Shown here: positions 25,585 through 36,359 of the stretch, in pieces
Layout: every line of letters starts with the position of its first letter
Numbering within the stretch: position 1 is the stretch's first letter
Assembly (NCBI GenBank): GCA_037783415.1
Contig: JAZGTN010000014.1
Coordinates: 1,550,001 to 1,614,000 of the forward strand
DNA from: Leptasterias polaris
Lineage: Eukaryota > Echinodermata > Asteroidea > Forcipulatida > Asteriidae
Direction: 5' to 3'
Length of the DNA: 64,000 nucleotides
Notes under the pieces: generated by a model
Databases searched by the model: none
Seen by the model: the letters and a program-made list of their open reading frames with translations, nothing else
Told to the model about the DNA's origin: nothing
Translations under genes and position numbers: made by a program

Positions 25585-26040
25585 CCATCCGACATGTTAA
25601 GATCCCGAAATAATTTACTGCAGGATGATGACATCATAAACGTAAGATGTCGACGTCTTAGATGATTTATCTTGGGATTACGATATCCTTAAGTAAGAAG
25701 TAATCGTCCTGATGTATTTATTCTCAGATATCGACACCATGAAAGTAGGATGTCGACTTGCCGGAACAAATTATCTCAGGAGGACGACAATCCGAAGGAT
25801 GTCGACTTCCCGAGATAAATCATCTTGGGATGGTAACATCCTGAAAATGTCGAACACCCAAGATAAAATATTTTGGGAAGACAAATCCTTTTTTCAGGAT
25901 GTTGTCATCCCAAGATAAAATATATGTGGAAGACGACAATTACTTACAATATGACGTCATCCAGAGAAAATTTTTTCGGGATATCGTCATCTTATCTTAA
26001 TGGTGTCATCAATATATCTTGGGATCTCAACAAGTTGAAT
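25585..26040. repeat. Dyad-rich degenerate tandem repeat (GATGTCGAC type)
   Basis: Repeated words AGGATGTCGACTT, CCGAGATAAATCATCTTGGG, GATGACGACATCC and ATCCCAAGATAAAAT recur every 40-60 bp in alternating orientation. Each unit pairs a GATAAA...TTGGGAT inner dyad with GATGTCGAC outer arms. Units are heavily decayed. The two overlapping plus-strand open frames here derive from the repeat. Confidence 0.65.
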
Positions 26041-26044
26041 GACA

Positions 26045-28250
26045 GTTCCAGAGTGCCGTACTTAAAAGTTCGCGAGTCGGGTGTGTTTAACTTTAAGATG
26101 AGATACTTGAGTCGATGTGGAATTGTAAAATCAAGCATCATAAAAAATAGTTTATTTCATATACCACTGGGAGACTTTTGCGGACGCTAGTTGGCAGCAG
26201 ATTTCAAGTCACATCCACTGCGCATGCTAAGGAATACGTAAACAATGGAAATTTGACTGGTACGTCTGTTCGAGCCAGTGTTGCAAAGTCTCTCACAAGG
26301 AGCAACGGATTATCATTGCATGCAAATGATAATCACCAAGTTAATTACAATGGAGCAGGTGCGTGATCAGTAGGTCTACGCTGTTTGTAAATAATTTTAC
26401 ATGGTAATGAGTTTTCTCATTTTATTAATGAGTATTTTTTGTGTGCGTTGGTTTATACAACCACGAAGTTCAAGGCAAGCTTCCCTGCCTTGAATCATGG
26501 TTACCTGTATTTACTATGCTGTTGGCGACGTTTGTGACATGGAATACTTGTTCAAATCTTAAGTGAGCGCTGGTAACATTAAGTCATGGCACATTTTTTT
26601 TTTTCACTGTTTCTCCAAAGTGCAGCATCTCGGTGGAGTCAAAGTCCTTGATGTACAAGACTGGACCAATTCACATAGGCCTATCTAAGATTAAGTGCCA
26701 TAGTTGAGGGGTTTTAAAAATAGTTTCACTTATATACTTCGTACACAAGTTTGAACAGACATGATACATAACCAGATCAAACCCTCTGATAAAGTAGAGC
26801 CAGCTGTTCTTCGTAGCAGGCTTCCATATGTCTTGCTGATGACAGCCTGTGCTAGGTTCTAAGGTTTTCAACGCCCCTTCCGCTGCCAAACAAACTTGTT
26901 TGCATATTGGGGAGTCAGTATAATATTAGTGGAACCTTTGTATGTCTCCTGGGGTTGCACCTTAGTAGAAAGGCCCTTAAAAACCATTCAAGGTTCAGTA
27001 TCCATTGACCTTCTCCTCATTATATCAATAATGTTCTCACTTTCCATTTAGGTTGGGTATGTGGTTTCTTTCCTTGCTTTCAACCCTGTGGACCCCGGTT
27101 CAAATCCCGGATGCATCCCGCGAACCGGGGCATTGCATGTTCAGGATTGGGTTTGCAGTCCCTATCTTCGTGTGTTTTCCCTACTGAGTTTGTTCTCCCC
27201 GATCAAAAAGTGAAATTTCTTCATCGTTTTTTTCGCGCATCTTCAAACCCACGGGTTACCGTGCTGTAGGGTCTCTTGTTTCACTACCAGAATGTATAAT
27301 TACAAAGTTATACCTTCTACTATTACCCTGCACCTTTTTCATTCCCCCCCCCCCCCCCGTGCAGTAGTATAGTAATGGGCATCATCAAGGCACCGTTCGC
27401 TTCAGTTGATTTGAATGGACAAAACCCCCCCCCCCCCCCCCCAAAAAAAATGGCTGCGCTATGGGAAGGGTAAGTAGCAATGACGTAAACAGAATAATCC
27501 CATTTTAGTATAACAACATATTAAAAAATTAACAAAAGCGGGGGGGGGGGGGGGGGGGGGGAGGGGGCGGGCAAGCCGGCGTGTCATCCTAGCCCCATAT
27601 ATATAGGACTTGATATAAGCAAAGTTCAATAACCAAACTATTATGTCAGATAATAGCATTGCATGGGGAATATTTTCGCAGACATCAACGTTTCGCACTA
27701 TAGTAGATTTGATATGAGGAAAACAAGATAAATGTCTATAACCACAATCTCAAACCAAAAATAATAGCGAAATATTTAGGCTTCTTTACCACGTGAGGGT
27801 AAACAAAATTCATTGTCCGCCAGGAAATCGAGTTAATATTGATTTTAAAAACAATGAAATTATCACATTAAAGCTTAGCCATCGTTTTACCCTGGCAGTC
27901 TTTATTCTAAAAAGTCAAAATTTCAAAAAAGGTGTGGAGCACGGGGGAACGGACATCAATCAATTGTGGGGCAGGTGCCCCCCTTGGATGTTACTGTTCA
28001 TAATCTGCCACAATCTGAATATTATGATCAAGTGTGATGGCTTTATGACAAATTATTCCCTCACCTATTGAATCATCAGGTGTATAGAATGCTGTGCTAT
28101 GACAGCCTTGGCATTATGAATGACCTTTAATTATTCATGCATGACTCACGGTATATCCCATCGTCATTCATTTAGCGATTACTAAACACTTAGCGTAAAG
28201 TGAAGATCTTATCAAGGAAGTCGCTTGATTAAAGGTTTGTATACGCTAAA
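26045..28250. other. Intergenic with several poly(C)/poly(G) tracts
   Basis: No gene seen. C15 at 27,344-27,358, C18 at 27,425-27,442 and G22 at 27,540-27,561 lie within about 220 bp. At 27,093-27,130 the words CCCCGGTTC and GAACCGGGG form a 9-bp hairpin containing a GGTTCAAATCC B-box-like word, possibly the relic of a tRNA-derived repeat. Confidence 0.45.
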
Positions 28251-28254
28251 AACT

Positions 28255-28490
28255 ACCGGGTCAGAGTTGACCCGGATTCCAACTGTGGGTCGCAGTGGGC
28301 CTGACCAATGTCTGGGTCAGTACGACCCGGAATCTGTTTCAAATTGACCCAAAGCTGTATCAAACTGACGCACAATCTGAATCGAAATCCTAGTTTTTAA
28401 CTACTTTTCCGGGTTAGCCTGACCCACGGGTTATAATATTAGGCCCCCCTTCGACTGGGAATACGCGTCAAATCTGACCCTACGAGTGTA
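28255..28490. repeat. GACCCGGAAT-type dispersed repeat, copy 5
   Basis: Contains ACCGGGTCAGAGTTGACCC, GGGTCAGTACGACCCGGAATC, TTCAAATTGACCC, TTTTCCGGGTTAGCCTGACCC and GCGTCAAATCTGACCC. Layout is closest to the 2.4-2.8 kb copy. Confidence 0.6.
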
Positions 28491-28494
28491 CAAC

Positions 28495-29390
28495 CACGGT
28501 GCTTGGAAGAGTACATTCATTTTAATCGACCATTTGCAACTAATTTGCCATCTAACCAATTCGTGAGCATTTCTTCAAATTGGGTAGCCGGTATATTAAA
28601 TAAAACATATCAATTGAAAAGCAACCTGTTTATATTGTTGTTGGGGCATTGTTTTATGACGGTCTATGTGCTTATTACGATTGCGGCAATTGAATTTAAA
28701 AAAATTTCATTTTTCTGTTGTTTTACAAATTATTTGTTTGACCGTGAGAGTGTTCCAGACTTGTAAATTATTGGACGGTGATATTGAAAATAATTGTATA
28801 AAATCAATAATTTATTTCAACAAATAAGTTGCAACAAAACACACACAGTGTCTGGCATAGAGCACCTCTGTGTCTGTGTATATGTTAGAATAATAATATA
28901 GCACAGTCTGGTATTGCCAAGACAGGTGCTTCCGTATTAAAGTTGAACCATAGCCCTATTTTATTATTATTTTAATTTTTTCAACTATAACCCTTAGGCA
29001 TTCAGCAGTAAAACGCTAATTTCTATGGCATTCGGTGTAGAATTGCATCGGGAGTGATATCATTACCTTGACTCGAGAACTAAACATCAGGGTGTATAGA
29101 ACTTAATGAGGTAGGCTATTAGGCAATTTATTATGTACACAGATAGACTCTCCCAAGCGGGAAGCATAGCTTGGACAAAAAATGCATACAACCTGTCTGG
29201 TAGATTAAGGGAAGTATAATGTCTTACCTGTTCTCATGTTAATGTCACCATCATGCCAAACGTCTAGATGCTTATCTCACAGTACATCTCGTCAGTGTAC
29301 GCTTGCTGTTTGATTAGATGAGAGACTGATATTTCACGCTGTCGTGCTTGTCTGTTTCGGTACTCTCGTGCAAAAAAAACCTCCAGTAAT
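28495..29390. other. Intergenic, no gene seen
   Basis: The plus-strand open frame at 28.50-28.77 kb (87 codons) has no recognised domain. AT-rich sequence. Confidence 0.45.
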
Positions 29391-29790
29391 TATGCCGAGG
29401 CGAGGACACTGCCGCACGGGCTTCGCTGTGCTTGACATATATTTTTTTTACTCATCACGGGCCGTGTGACATTGTAACTAAATCCTGCATTCGCCCGTTT
29501 GCCGCCTAATGAGACACACCGTCCAATCAGCGAGGGCGTTTTATATGCGCCACGGCCCTGCTTTAGATATTCACGTACAGTCTGCATAGCAGACGCAAAT
29601 ATACGGCAGCGCGCGTGTCTGATCGTAGAGCCGGTGTTGACCAATGGGAGATGCGCTCTCATGATTATGAGACAAACCAGTCGTGCCCAATAATGAAAAC
29701 GATACCACTTTCGGCGCTCTCCCATCGATCAAAAATCACTCACAGGATAAAGCTTACAGGCTAGTGTCAAAATTCAGCCAATCGGGGTCA
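29391..29790. promoter_or_regulatory. CpG-rich block with CCAAT and TATA-like words
   Basis: This stretch stands out from the surrounding AT-rich DNA by many CpG dinucleotides. It contains a CCAATCAG at about 29,523, a TTTTATATG about 15 bp downstream, CCAATGGG at about 29,641 and GCCAATCGGGG near 29,774. It could be a promoter region for a gene outside recognisable range, or a GC-rich transposon fragment. No exon is identified on either side. Confidence 0.3.
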
Positions 29791-31160
29791 ACTTGTGTCA
29801 GACAAGATAGTGACATTATGCATTGAATATTATAATGAAACATTACCATGTGATTGTTTTTATGGAAACAATCTTACTTACAGTAAATAGAAAAGGAAAT
29901 GAGAGAGAAATGTGCATTAGATTACGGATAAAAAGGCTTGAGCTTGTGCTACTTTTCGTTAGGTGACGACAAACAATCATTCTTTGTAAATCATGAATCA
30001 CCGGTTGTCTGTCTGTGATAAAAAATAATAATTGGGTTTTCGAAAGAAATGTTTTCTTTTGGGTATAGACGGTGCAAGTCTCGCGCGTATCGAAATCGAG
30101 AAAACAATGCGAACGAGGACATTATTTTTCTTTTGATTCCAAATGTTCAGTTTAAATTCTATTACAACGAAATTTCTGAAAATAAACATAGGCCTACCAA
30201 TCAGCAATTTGTTATAAACACAATGTAATCGTAGGGATACAAGTAATTTATTCAAATTAACAATGAAATAAAATTAAATGTTTAGACAACGATAATCTGG
30301 AATAAACTGTATTTCAGTATTTCATTAACCCCGCCAATCATGGGCGACATTTAAAAATAATTTGAAATAAACCACAAGGAACATTTTAGTGCAGATGATA
30401 AAGTTATAGGCCTACTTCAAAAATGGTACTTTGTTAACACAGAAACCTCCAACTGCCCCCTCCCCCTCCCACCTTGCACAAACTCCTCCACCCCGAAATT
30501 AAACAAATGTATTAAGTCAAGTTTTGCTTATTTGGCGGCTAAGGTGGCATCAAACTTAAACATCTTGCATGCACAGCCATAGTGGTTTTACTTATAAACT
30601 GTTATTTACAACAGGTTCCACACTGATTCCCGATTCTTATAAAATTTGCAGTGGCAATGATTTTTTTCAACGGAGGGCGCTACACAGCTTTTACAAACGC
30701 TGACTAAAAAACCTCGCCCTATATTCGTCTTTTGTCAACGTATGGAAGGATCCGGTTGTTTGACTCGATGCCGTAGCTATACTTTTTGTTTTTATAGAAA
30801 TAATAAGTTGATCAATTTCAGAAGGACCATCTCGAATAAAGAGTTGCCTTCGATCGAATACCCCTAAGCTAGTATAATCAACATTGTGATAAAACACATA
30901 ATTTCGAGGATTTAATTTTAAATGGTATCTTAATCAACTAGAATCCCATGTAGCAATTCCAGTTCCAACCGAATCCCACCGACTTATCACTGCAACATGT
31001 TGGAAAATTGCGACTTGGGTCGTCTGTCTGTTCCCTCACATGTCGTTGTCGACAACGCTGCAACCTGGTGGAACTATATTATTTTACAGGCCTAAACCAC
31101 CGAAGATTCACCTAATAGTATCTCGAATATAGAATGGGCTGTCGTCAAAATATGACCAAT
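29791..31160. other. Intergenic, no gene seen
   Basis: Short open frames on the minus strand at 30.0-30.3 and 30.7-30.9 kb are not recognised. AT-rich. Confidence 0.45.
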
Positions 31161-31167
31161 TAGGTGC

Positions 31168-31587
31168 GTGTCGTGGCCGAGCGGATAAGAGCACCGGACT
31201 CAAGCTCTGGTGTTTCTGTTCAGCAGAGTGTGGGTTCGAGTCCCGGTCGTGACACTTGTGTCCTTATTAAGCAAGACACTTAACCATTATTGCTTCGTCC
31301 TTCGGATGGGACGTTGGTCCCGTGTGTTGTGTAATGCACGTAAAAGAACCCAGTGCACTTATCGTAAAGAGAAGGGGTTTGCCCCGGTGTTCCTGGTTTG
31401 ATTGGCTGCATATTGCGCCACAGCACCTTGTAAACCATTACATGGTGCTATGTAAAGAAATAGGTCTCAAAATTCAAAAAGTAGCTCCACATAAAAAAAC
31501 TGTTGAAGCGCCTTGAGCGTCACTGAGTGACGGATATGAGCGCTATATAAGAAGCCACTATTATTATTATTATTATTATTATATTAT
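31168..31587 (+). mobile_element. tRNA-Leu-headed SINE with ATT tail
   Basis: The head (31,168-31,255) is a tRNA-Leu-like sequence: a 7-bp acceptor pairing GTGTCGT with GTGACAC (two wobbles), GGCCGAGCGG A-box region, anticodon stem CCGGA/TCTGG with loop CTCAAGC (anticodon CAA at 31,201-31,203), a long variable arm, and GGGTTCGAGTCCC B-box. The T stem has a mismatch, so it is not a functional tRNA. The body has CCTTCGGATGGGACGTTGG, CACGTAAAAGAACCCAGTG and GGGGTTTGCCCCGGTG, which resemble the central domain (I recall Nin-DC) shared by many marine invertebrate SINEs. The 3' end GAGCGCTATATAA plus (ATT)n at 31,558-31,587 suggests mobilisation by an L2/CR1-like LINE. Confidence 0.85.
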
Positions 31588-31589
31588 TC

Positions 31590-31870
31590 AAAGATAAAAA
31601 TCAAAGAAAGGAATGATTTTAATGCCGCAAAATAGTACATTGATATCAAGTAAAGACCCTATCTTCCACAGTCTTAAAAAAACCATTAAAAAGGTATCTG
31701 CTGCCCCCAAATTTGCTGCAATTCAGATGATAATAGGCTTCAAACTACAAAATCCATGCCTATGAACTTGTGCGAGTCTAGAGCCTCTGTATGTTTATTT
31801 GCCTTTCAAAATAGCTGATGATATAACTGATTGATAATAGAACTAGAGATTCAGTTTTTGTCATGTGACA
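31590..31870. other. Intergenic, no gene seen
   Basis: Short spacer between the SINE and the next repeat. No feature recognised. Confidence 0.4.
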
Positions 31871-31874
31871 AAAA

Positions 31875-33395
31875 CAAGGTGTTCGTGGAGAGTTATCAAT
31901 TCAATGCCTGGTTCAGGAGTTAAGAATTTTTTCACCAGTTAAACATCACTTTCCGGTTTTGACCGGATCAAGGTCAAATAGGGTCACATTTTGTGTAGCG
32001 CGTGATTAGTTTATGACGACCTTTTGGATGATGTATAGATTAAACAAAATCCAAGGTGTTGTTCAGAAGTTATGATGTTTTCAAATTAAAAATGTCATCT
32101 TCCTGTTTGGACCGGAAGTCGCGGTCAAAAGGGGTACATTTTTGTGTAGCGTTTGTCGAACTTTTAATTACCTATCCGATGATGTAAAGATTGTAAAAAT
32201 AAAATAAATACTTAAATAGTTCATAAGTTATGTTTTTTACAAATATTAAACTTCGATTTATTTTAATTCGATACCCGATGACGTCACCATGACGACGTTT
32301 AGTTTGTGTCGTCTTGATACTGATGTTCAAAAATCTTATGAGTTGCAATGTTCAATTCAATTTCAATCTTGAGTTATACTAAATATCCAACGAAAGAGGG
32401 CGCTGTTGAGAAAAAACCTGTTACTTGCCAGCAAAGGGAAGACGACGACAGTGCACACAGTCAGCGCGTGAACTGTGGCTCTCATCAGTTTCAACGTTAT
32501 CTGCACATAATGATTTGCCAATGAAAGTTGGGGGGGGGGGTACGAGTGGGAAGGTGCGCTTCATTTTCCTGGTTTTAACAAGATGTATAATGTTGTTATC
32601 TCTGTGCAAAAGCTTAAGAGGGATTGCTGTTCTACAATCTGATACAAAAATTATGCTGAAGTGATCAGTAGTTTTAAAGATATGAATAAGATAAGATAAT
32701 ATGAAATTTTCAAATTCCGTTATGAACCGGTAAATAGTAAAAATATTGTACGGGTTCTGTGAAGCGTTTGTCAAACCTTTAACGACCTGATGATGTGTAG
32801 ATTGTCAAAAACCGGATTATGTTTTTTGAGTTATGATTTTTACAAATATTAAACTTTGATTTAATTTAATTCGATGCCCGATGACGTCATCATGACGTAA
32901 TTAAGTATGTGTTGTCTTGACACTGAGGTTCAACTATCTGTTAGTTTCAACATTCAATTCAATCTCAATCTTTCGTTATTCCGTAGATAAGCTCGAAAGT
33001 TGTTTTTTTAGGGAAAAAAACGAAGGCAAACTTTGACCTAGGGTAACGACCCGGAAGAAAAGGTCGTACGATTTTGGCGTTAACTTTTCAAATGTTGCCC
33101 CAGTCTTTTGAACATCATAGCTTTGAACATCATAGTTTTGATATTCATTGAGATACAGCAAAAAGCAAATGGTAATTTTTCAACTTTAAAAACCTTGTAA
33201 TTCGACACTTGATGACGTCATCATGACGTAATGACAACTGTGCTGTCTTCATATTGAGGTTCAATTATCTGATGAGTTTCAAGGTTCAATTCAGTTTCAA
33301 TCTTGAGTTATATAACAGAGAAGAGTTTTAGGGAAGAACAAGATGGAGAACAATAACCATAGGTGTTCGTGCTCATATTGCACGAACACCTAATT
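31875..33395. mobile_element. Helitron-like/HINE-like repeat with terminal hairpin
   Basis: Internally repetitive: CGATGACGTCA(T/C)CATGACG occurs near 32,277, 32,878 and 33,210 (the last as TGATGACGTCATC), each preceded by TTTAATTCGAT-like words and followed by a GTTCAA...TTCAATCT block. The right end (33,361-33,391) is a perfect 12-bp stem, AGGTGTTCGTGC with GCACGAACACCT, 7-nt loop, ending in CCTAATT. A partial match, AGGTGTTCGTGG, lies near the left end (31,878). A terminal hairpin plus CTAA, internal tandem units and no TIR fit a non-autonomous Helitron or Helentron-associated element, but no helicase is present, so the class is tentative. The short open frames at 32.4-32.8 kb are not recognised. 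Confidence 0.5.
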
Positions 33396-33845
33396 AATTA
33401 TATCTCGAACCAGCAGTTGTGTTCAGTGACACTCACTATTGGATTTGCTTGTGCATAATGATTTGCTATTTGCCAAGATCTACCATGCTCACAAACTGCT
33501 GGTAATGGAGACTAACCTATATAAACCGGTAAAGGAAACCATGTCATTCTTTTATTGCTGTTATTACTGCAGGAGGAAGATAATTTGGTCGTGTTTAATT
33601 TTTTACATTTTGTGTGTGGTCCCGAGACTGGTTTGTTGTTGTTTTGATGATGTCTTCCTAAGTCCTGCTGGTAAAAACTAAGGCAGTTGAGAGAGTAGTC
33701 CACTTTCCTCATTCTAGAGTAGATCTAAACTGATAGGCCTCCTAGCTCACCCATTAAAAAGTGTTGTGTTTTAAACAGTAACAATCTTTACTATATTTTT
33801 AAACTTTTCAATCTTACACTTTTGAATGTTTTCCATGTACCACAA
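33396..33845. other. Intergenic, no gene seen
   Basis: Two overlapping short open frames on opposite strands (33.44-33.71 kb) are unrecognised. A GTCAGCATACCTAATCC phrase, also found near 36,577 and 62,614, begins the TRIM downstream block just to the right. Confidence 0.4.
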
Positions 33846-33849
33846 TTTT

Positions 33850-34429
33850 ATTGTTAAAGGGGACAAAGTATAAATAAAGACTAATCCCTCACCAAGTTGG
33901 TATCAATTTCACTGTTATTGTCAGCATACCTAATCCAAATCAAAAAAAATTTGACCAGATTGACCCCAAAATATGGTACTGGGGGACAAATATATAAAAA
34001 TCAGTTAAAATGAGAAGAAAAAAAGCTGTAGTTCTATAATTTAAACACTAAACTAAAAATAACATGAAAATAAAGTGAAAATGAGCGCAATAACAAATGT
34101 TAAAAACGTCAGATTTGTTTTTAAAAAGAAAATTTTCAATTATTGAAAACCAAAATTGTCACCGTTACCAAAAAGTGTAGGGGTCTACAACTTAGAACAA
34201 CTAAGATTTCTTAACTTTATATTGCTCTTGCTTGGTTATTAGAACTTTAGTTAACTAGGTCATTATGTTACTCTTTTGGTAACAAAGTGACAGTAACGGA
34301 AGGACATCCCATTGAAAACTACACAAATCTGCATATTTCTGCAGTAACAGTGATTGTGTATAGTGTACAACTTTGTGTAATGCAGTTTCTAATGCAACTC
34401 GTCTATAAATTGGGACATTTCGTTGTCTG
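33850..34429. repeat. TRIM-unit downstream block, unit 1
   Basis: Shares long ordered similarity with 52,375-52,520 and 62,960-63,110: TAGTTAACTAGGTCA, TTTGGTAACAAAGTGACAGT, GACATCCCATTGAAAACTAC, CTGCATATTT, GTGTAATGCAG. These blocks lie 3' of each TRIM coding region (which read leftward), so they are part of the duplicated unit and may include 3' UTR or flank. Confidence 0.7.
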
Positions 34430-34612
34430 TTCTGGTATTCGAAGATTTCAGATTTGAATGTCCATTTATTTTGTTTGAAGGGGTCATCTGTCAGCACCAG
34501 TCTCCCGAGTGATTTGTGGCCTTCTTTAAAGTCCATATAAGTCAACCCATCAGGTATTTTTGTTGATTTAATGTCTCTGTATTCCTTGAGGTTTTGTAAG
34601 AGTTGTTCTATG

Positions 34613-36156
34613 CACTGTAAAAAAAAAAGGGTAAAAATTACCCAACTTTTTACCCAACGTTGGTTCAAATATCAGCCCCACCAGTTTTGGGGCAATTATT
34701 GCCCAACAGCCGTTGGGTAAACCATTTACTAAATTATTGGGCAAACCCAACTACACATAGTTGGTTAATTCTAATTACACAGCTGTTGGATATGCTTTGG
34801 ATACCATTTATTGGTTAAAAGTATTTGTTCATATACTGGGCACTTTTCAACCAACTGTTATAGTGAATATTTTATTGAATTATTGGGCTTGTTTAAAGTA
34901 TATATCCATTCATTGGTAATTTTTTTCACCAATTGTTGGTAAATGTTGTATCCAATTATTGGGATTGTTTAAATTTTTGTGATAAGTCGTACAACCAGGC
35001 ATAGAAACGATCTTGTCCACAATGGCAATCGGTGACGAGCTGTGCCCTTGGCGTCTCTCTCACAAACGTGAGGTTGCCCAGTAGTTTATAGATGCCTTGG
35101 AAGGTTAGTTTTTAACTAAATAAAGTATGTTTCCTGTTTGTACACAGTCGTGACAGTTTCAGCGCAAGCAATGCAGTGATAGTTCCATGTATGTTTTGTA
35201 GTGCATGTATGTACTACACACACACACATGTGGATACCTACCCAACACAACATACACGCACCCATGCCACGGGCCGGCGTTGCACATTGGCATGATAAAA
35301 CTGTAAATAATTCAACGGTAGTGTCACTGTTTTGCTCGCCCTGCAACTGTCACGACTATGTACGGTTGAATAGGAAACACAACTTCATATTTAGTTAAAA
35401 ACTAACCTTCCAATTGGATCTATAACCACTGGGCAACCCCGCTCGTTTACGAGAGACGGCACGGCCGCAGCCACTCCTCCACTCGCCATGTTGGAAAAGA
35501 TCGTTTTATATGCTTTTATTTATGCACACACGATGGCGTTTGGCGGGAACAAATGCCCAACTTTTTGGTAAAATGTGCCCAGTTGTTGAGCAACTCTTTG
35601 ATCGAAGTGCGCATGATTGGACGATTTTGCCCAACTGATATGCATCATTTTAACCAACACTCACGATTATTAAAACTACCAAAAAGTTGCCCAATACATG
35701 GGCAATAGTGTAACCAACAATTATGATGAATTCTACGGTGGCTCATACTCGCCAATTCCTAGAGAACCCCGTGTTTTTTTACGGCGTTATATCGCCGTAC
35801 TATTGCGTTATATCGCCGTACTATTGCGTTATAGTACGGCGATATAACGTTATAGTACGGCGATATAACGCAATAGTACGGCGATATAACGCAATAGTAC
35901 GGCGATATAACGCCGTAAAAAAACATGGGGTTCTCTAGGAATTGGCGAGTATGAGCAACCGTAGAATTCAGATTACGAAATATTTGCCCAACACTTGCCC
36001 AACTTTTGTTCCACTTCTTATAAAAAAATGGGCAAACAACATGTTTGCCCAACAACACCAATTATTGCTTTCGTTGGGCAATTATCGACCAATATTTGTG
36101 GAAGTTACTTTGCCTAACAAAATGTGTCAAATGATTTGACCAACGTTTTTGCAGTG
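34613..36156. mobile_element. CACTG-ended foldback element inserted in TRIM-1
   Basis: Starts CACTGTAAAAAAAAAAGGG and ends with the inverse ...AAACG... GCAGTG form (CCAACGTTTTTGCAGTG). TG dinucleotides flank it (34,611-34,612 and 36,157-36,158), and removing one TG with the element restores the reading TTCTATGTGATG seen in TRIM-4, giving a 2-bp TSD. CACTG termini with a short TSD point to the CACTA/Mirage/Chapaev group. The element is a giant inverted repeat: left arm 34,613-35,165 and right arm 35,343-36,156, the latter longer because it carries a nested 244-bp palindrome. Arms are full of TTGGGCAA/TTGCCCAA words. The best-matching inner arm is around GGTTAGTTTTTAACTAAA (35,103) and TTAGTTAAAAACTAACC (35,391). 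No transposase frame, so non-autonomous. Confidence 0.85.
35727..35970. mobile_element. Nested near-perfect 244-bp palindrome
   Basis: Both ends read TGAATTCTACGGT(G/T)GCTCATACTC inward, followed by CGCCAATTCCTAGAGAACCCC, and are exact inverses apart from single bases. The centre is built of a 21-bp unit containing TATTGCGTTATATCGCCG, present in both orientations. GA lies on each side (possible 2-bp TSD). Its length explains why the right arm of the host foldback is longer than the left, so it inserted after or independently of the host element. The two opposite-strand open frames here (71 and 100 codons) are palindrome artefacts. Confidence 0.85.
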
Positions 36157-36359
36157 TGTGATGTACAATCTCCATCCGTTGATCCATAAGTTGAACAACC
36201 TCATCCTGCTTGAGCTCTGCTTTGTTCTTCTCTTTGCTGTTTGAAGCTTGTGCAGTCTCCATTGTCTTGACTCTGTCTTTATAAATCTGTTCTGCCTCTT
36301 GCATCAAATTTTACTTCTCCTTTCTGATCCTGGCAACCTCCTTGTCCATCTTCTCATCA

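Larger units (their letters stand above)
34430..36359 (-). pseudogene. TRIM-1: broken TRIM coiled-coil/propeller fragment
   Basis: Two exonic pieces of a TRIM gene paralogous to TRIM-2. The right piece (36,157-36,359) encodes the coiled coil around EKMDKEVARIRKEK and EAEQIYKDRVKTMET. The left piece (34,430-34,612) continues with IEQLLQNLKEYRDIK and YMDFKEGHKSLGRLVL, ending soon after KSEIFEYQNR. Between them sits a 1,544-bp foldback element. It is dead for at least three reasons: a TAA at 36,311-36,313 where TRIM-2 has Gln, the insertion, and loss of all sequence upstream of the coiled coil (RING and B-box absent; sequence changes abruptly at about 36,359 into the unit-2 downstream block). 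The propeller is also missing beyond its first few residues. The identity between pieces and TRIM-2 is high, so decay is fairly recent. Confidence 0.85.

Noticed and set aside
31168..31255. Functional tRNA-Leu(CAA)
   Set aside because: T-stem mismatch, two acceptor wobbles, no intron, and a SINE body plus ATT tail directly attached. It is the head of a SINE.
34255..34668. 137-codon minus-strand frame containing TRIM linker sequence
   Set aside because: Only the part from about 34,430 to 34,612 is TRIM-derived. The N-terminal end is transposon sequence and the C-terminal end is flank. Called as part of pseudogene TRIM-1 instead.
35723..36061. Opposite-strand frames of 71 and 100 codons with YYCVISPYY repeats
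   Set aside because: Both arise from the same palindrome and its 21-bp core repeat.
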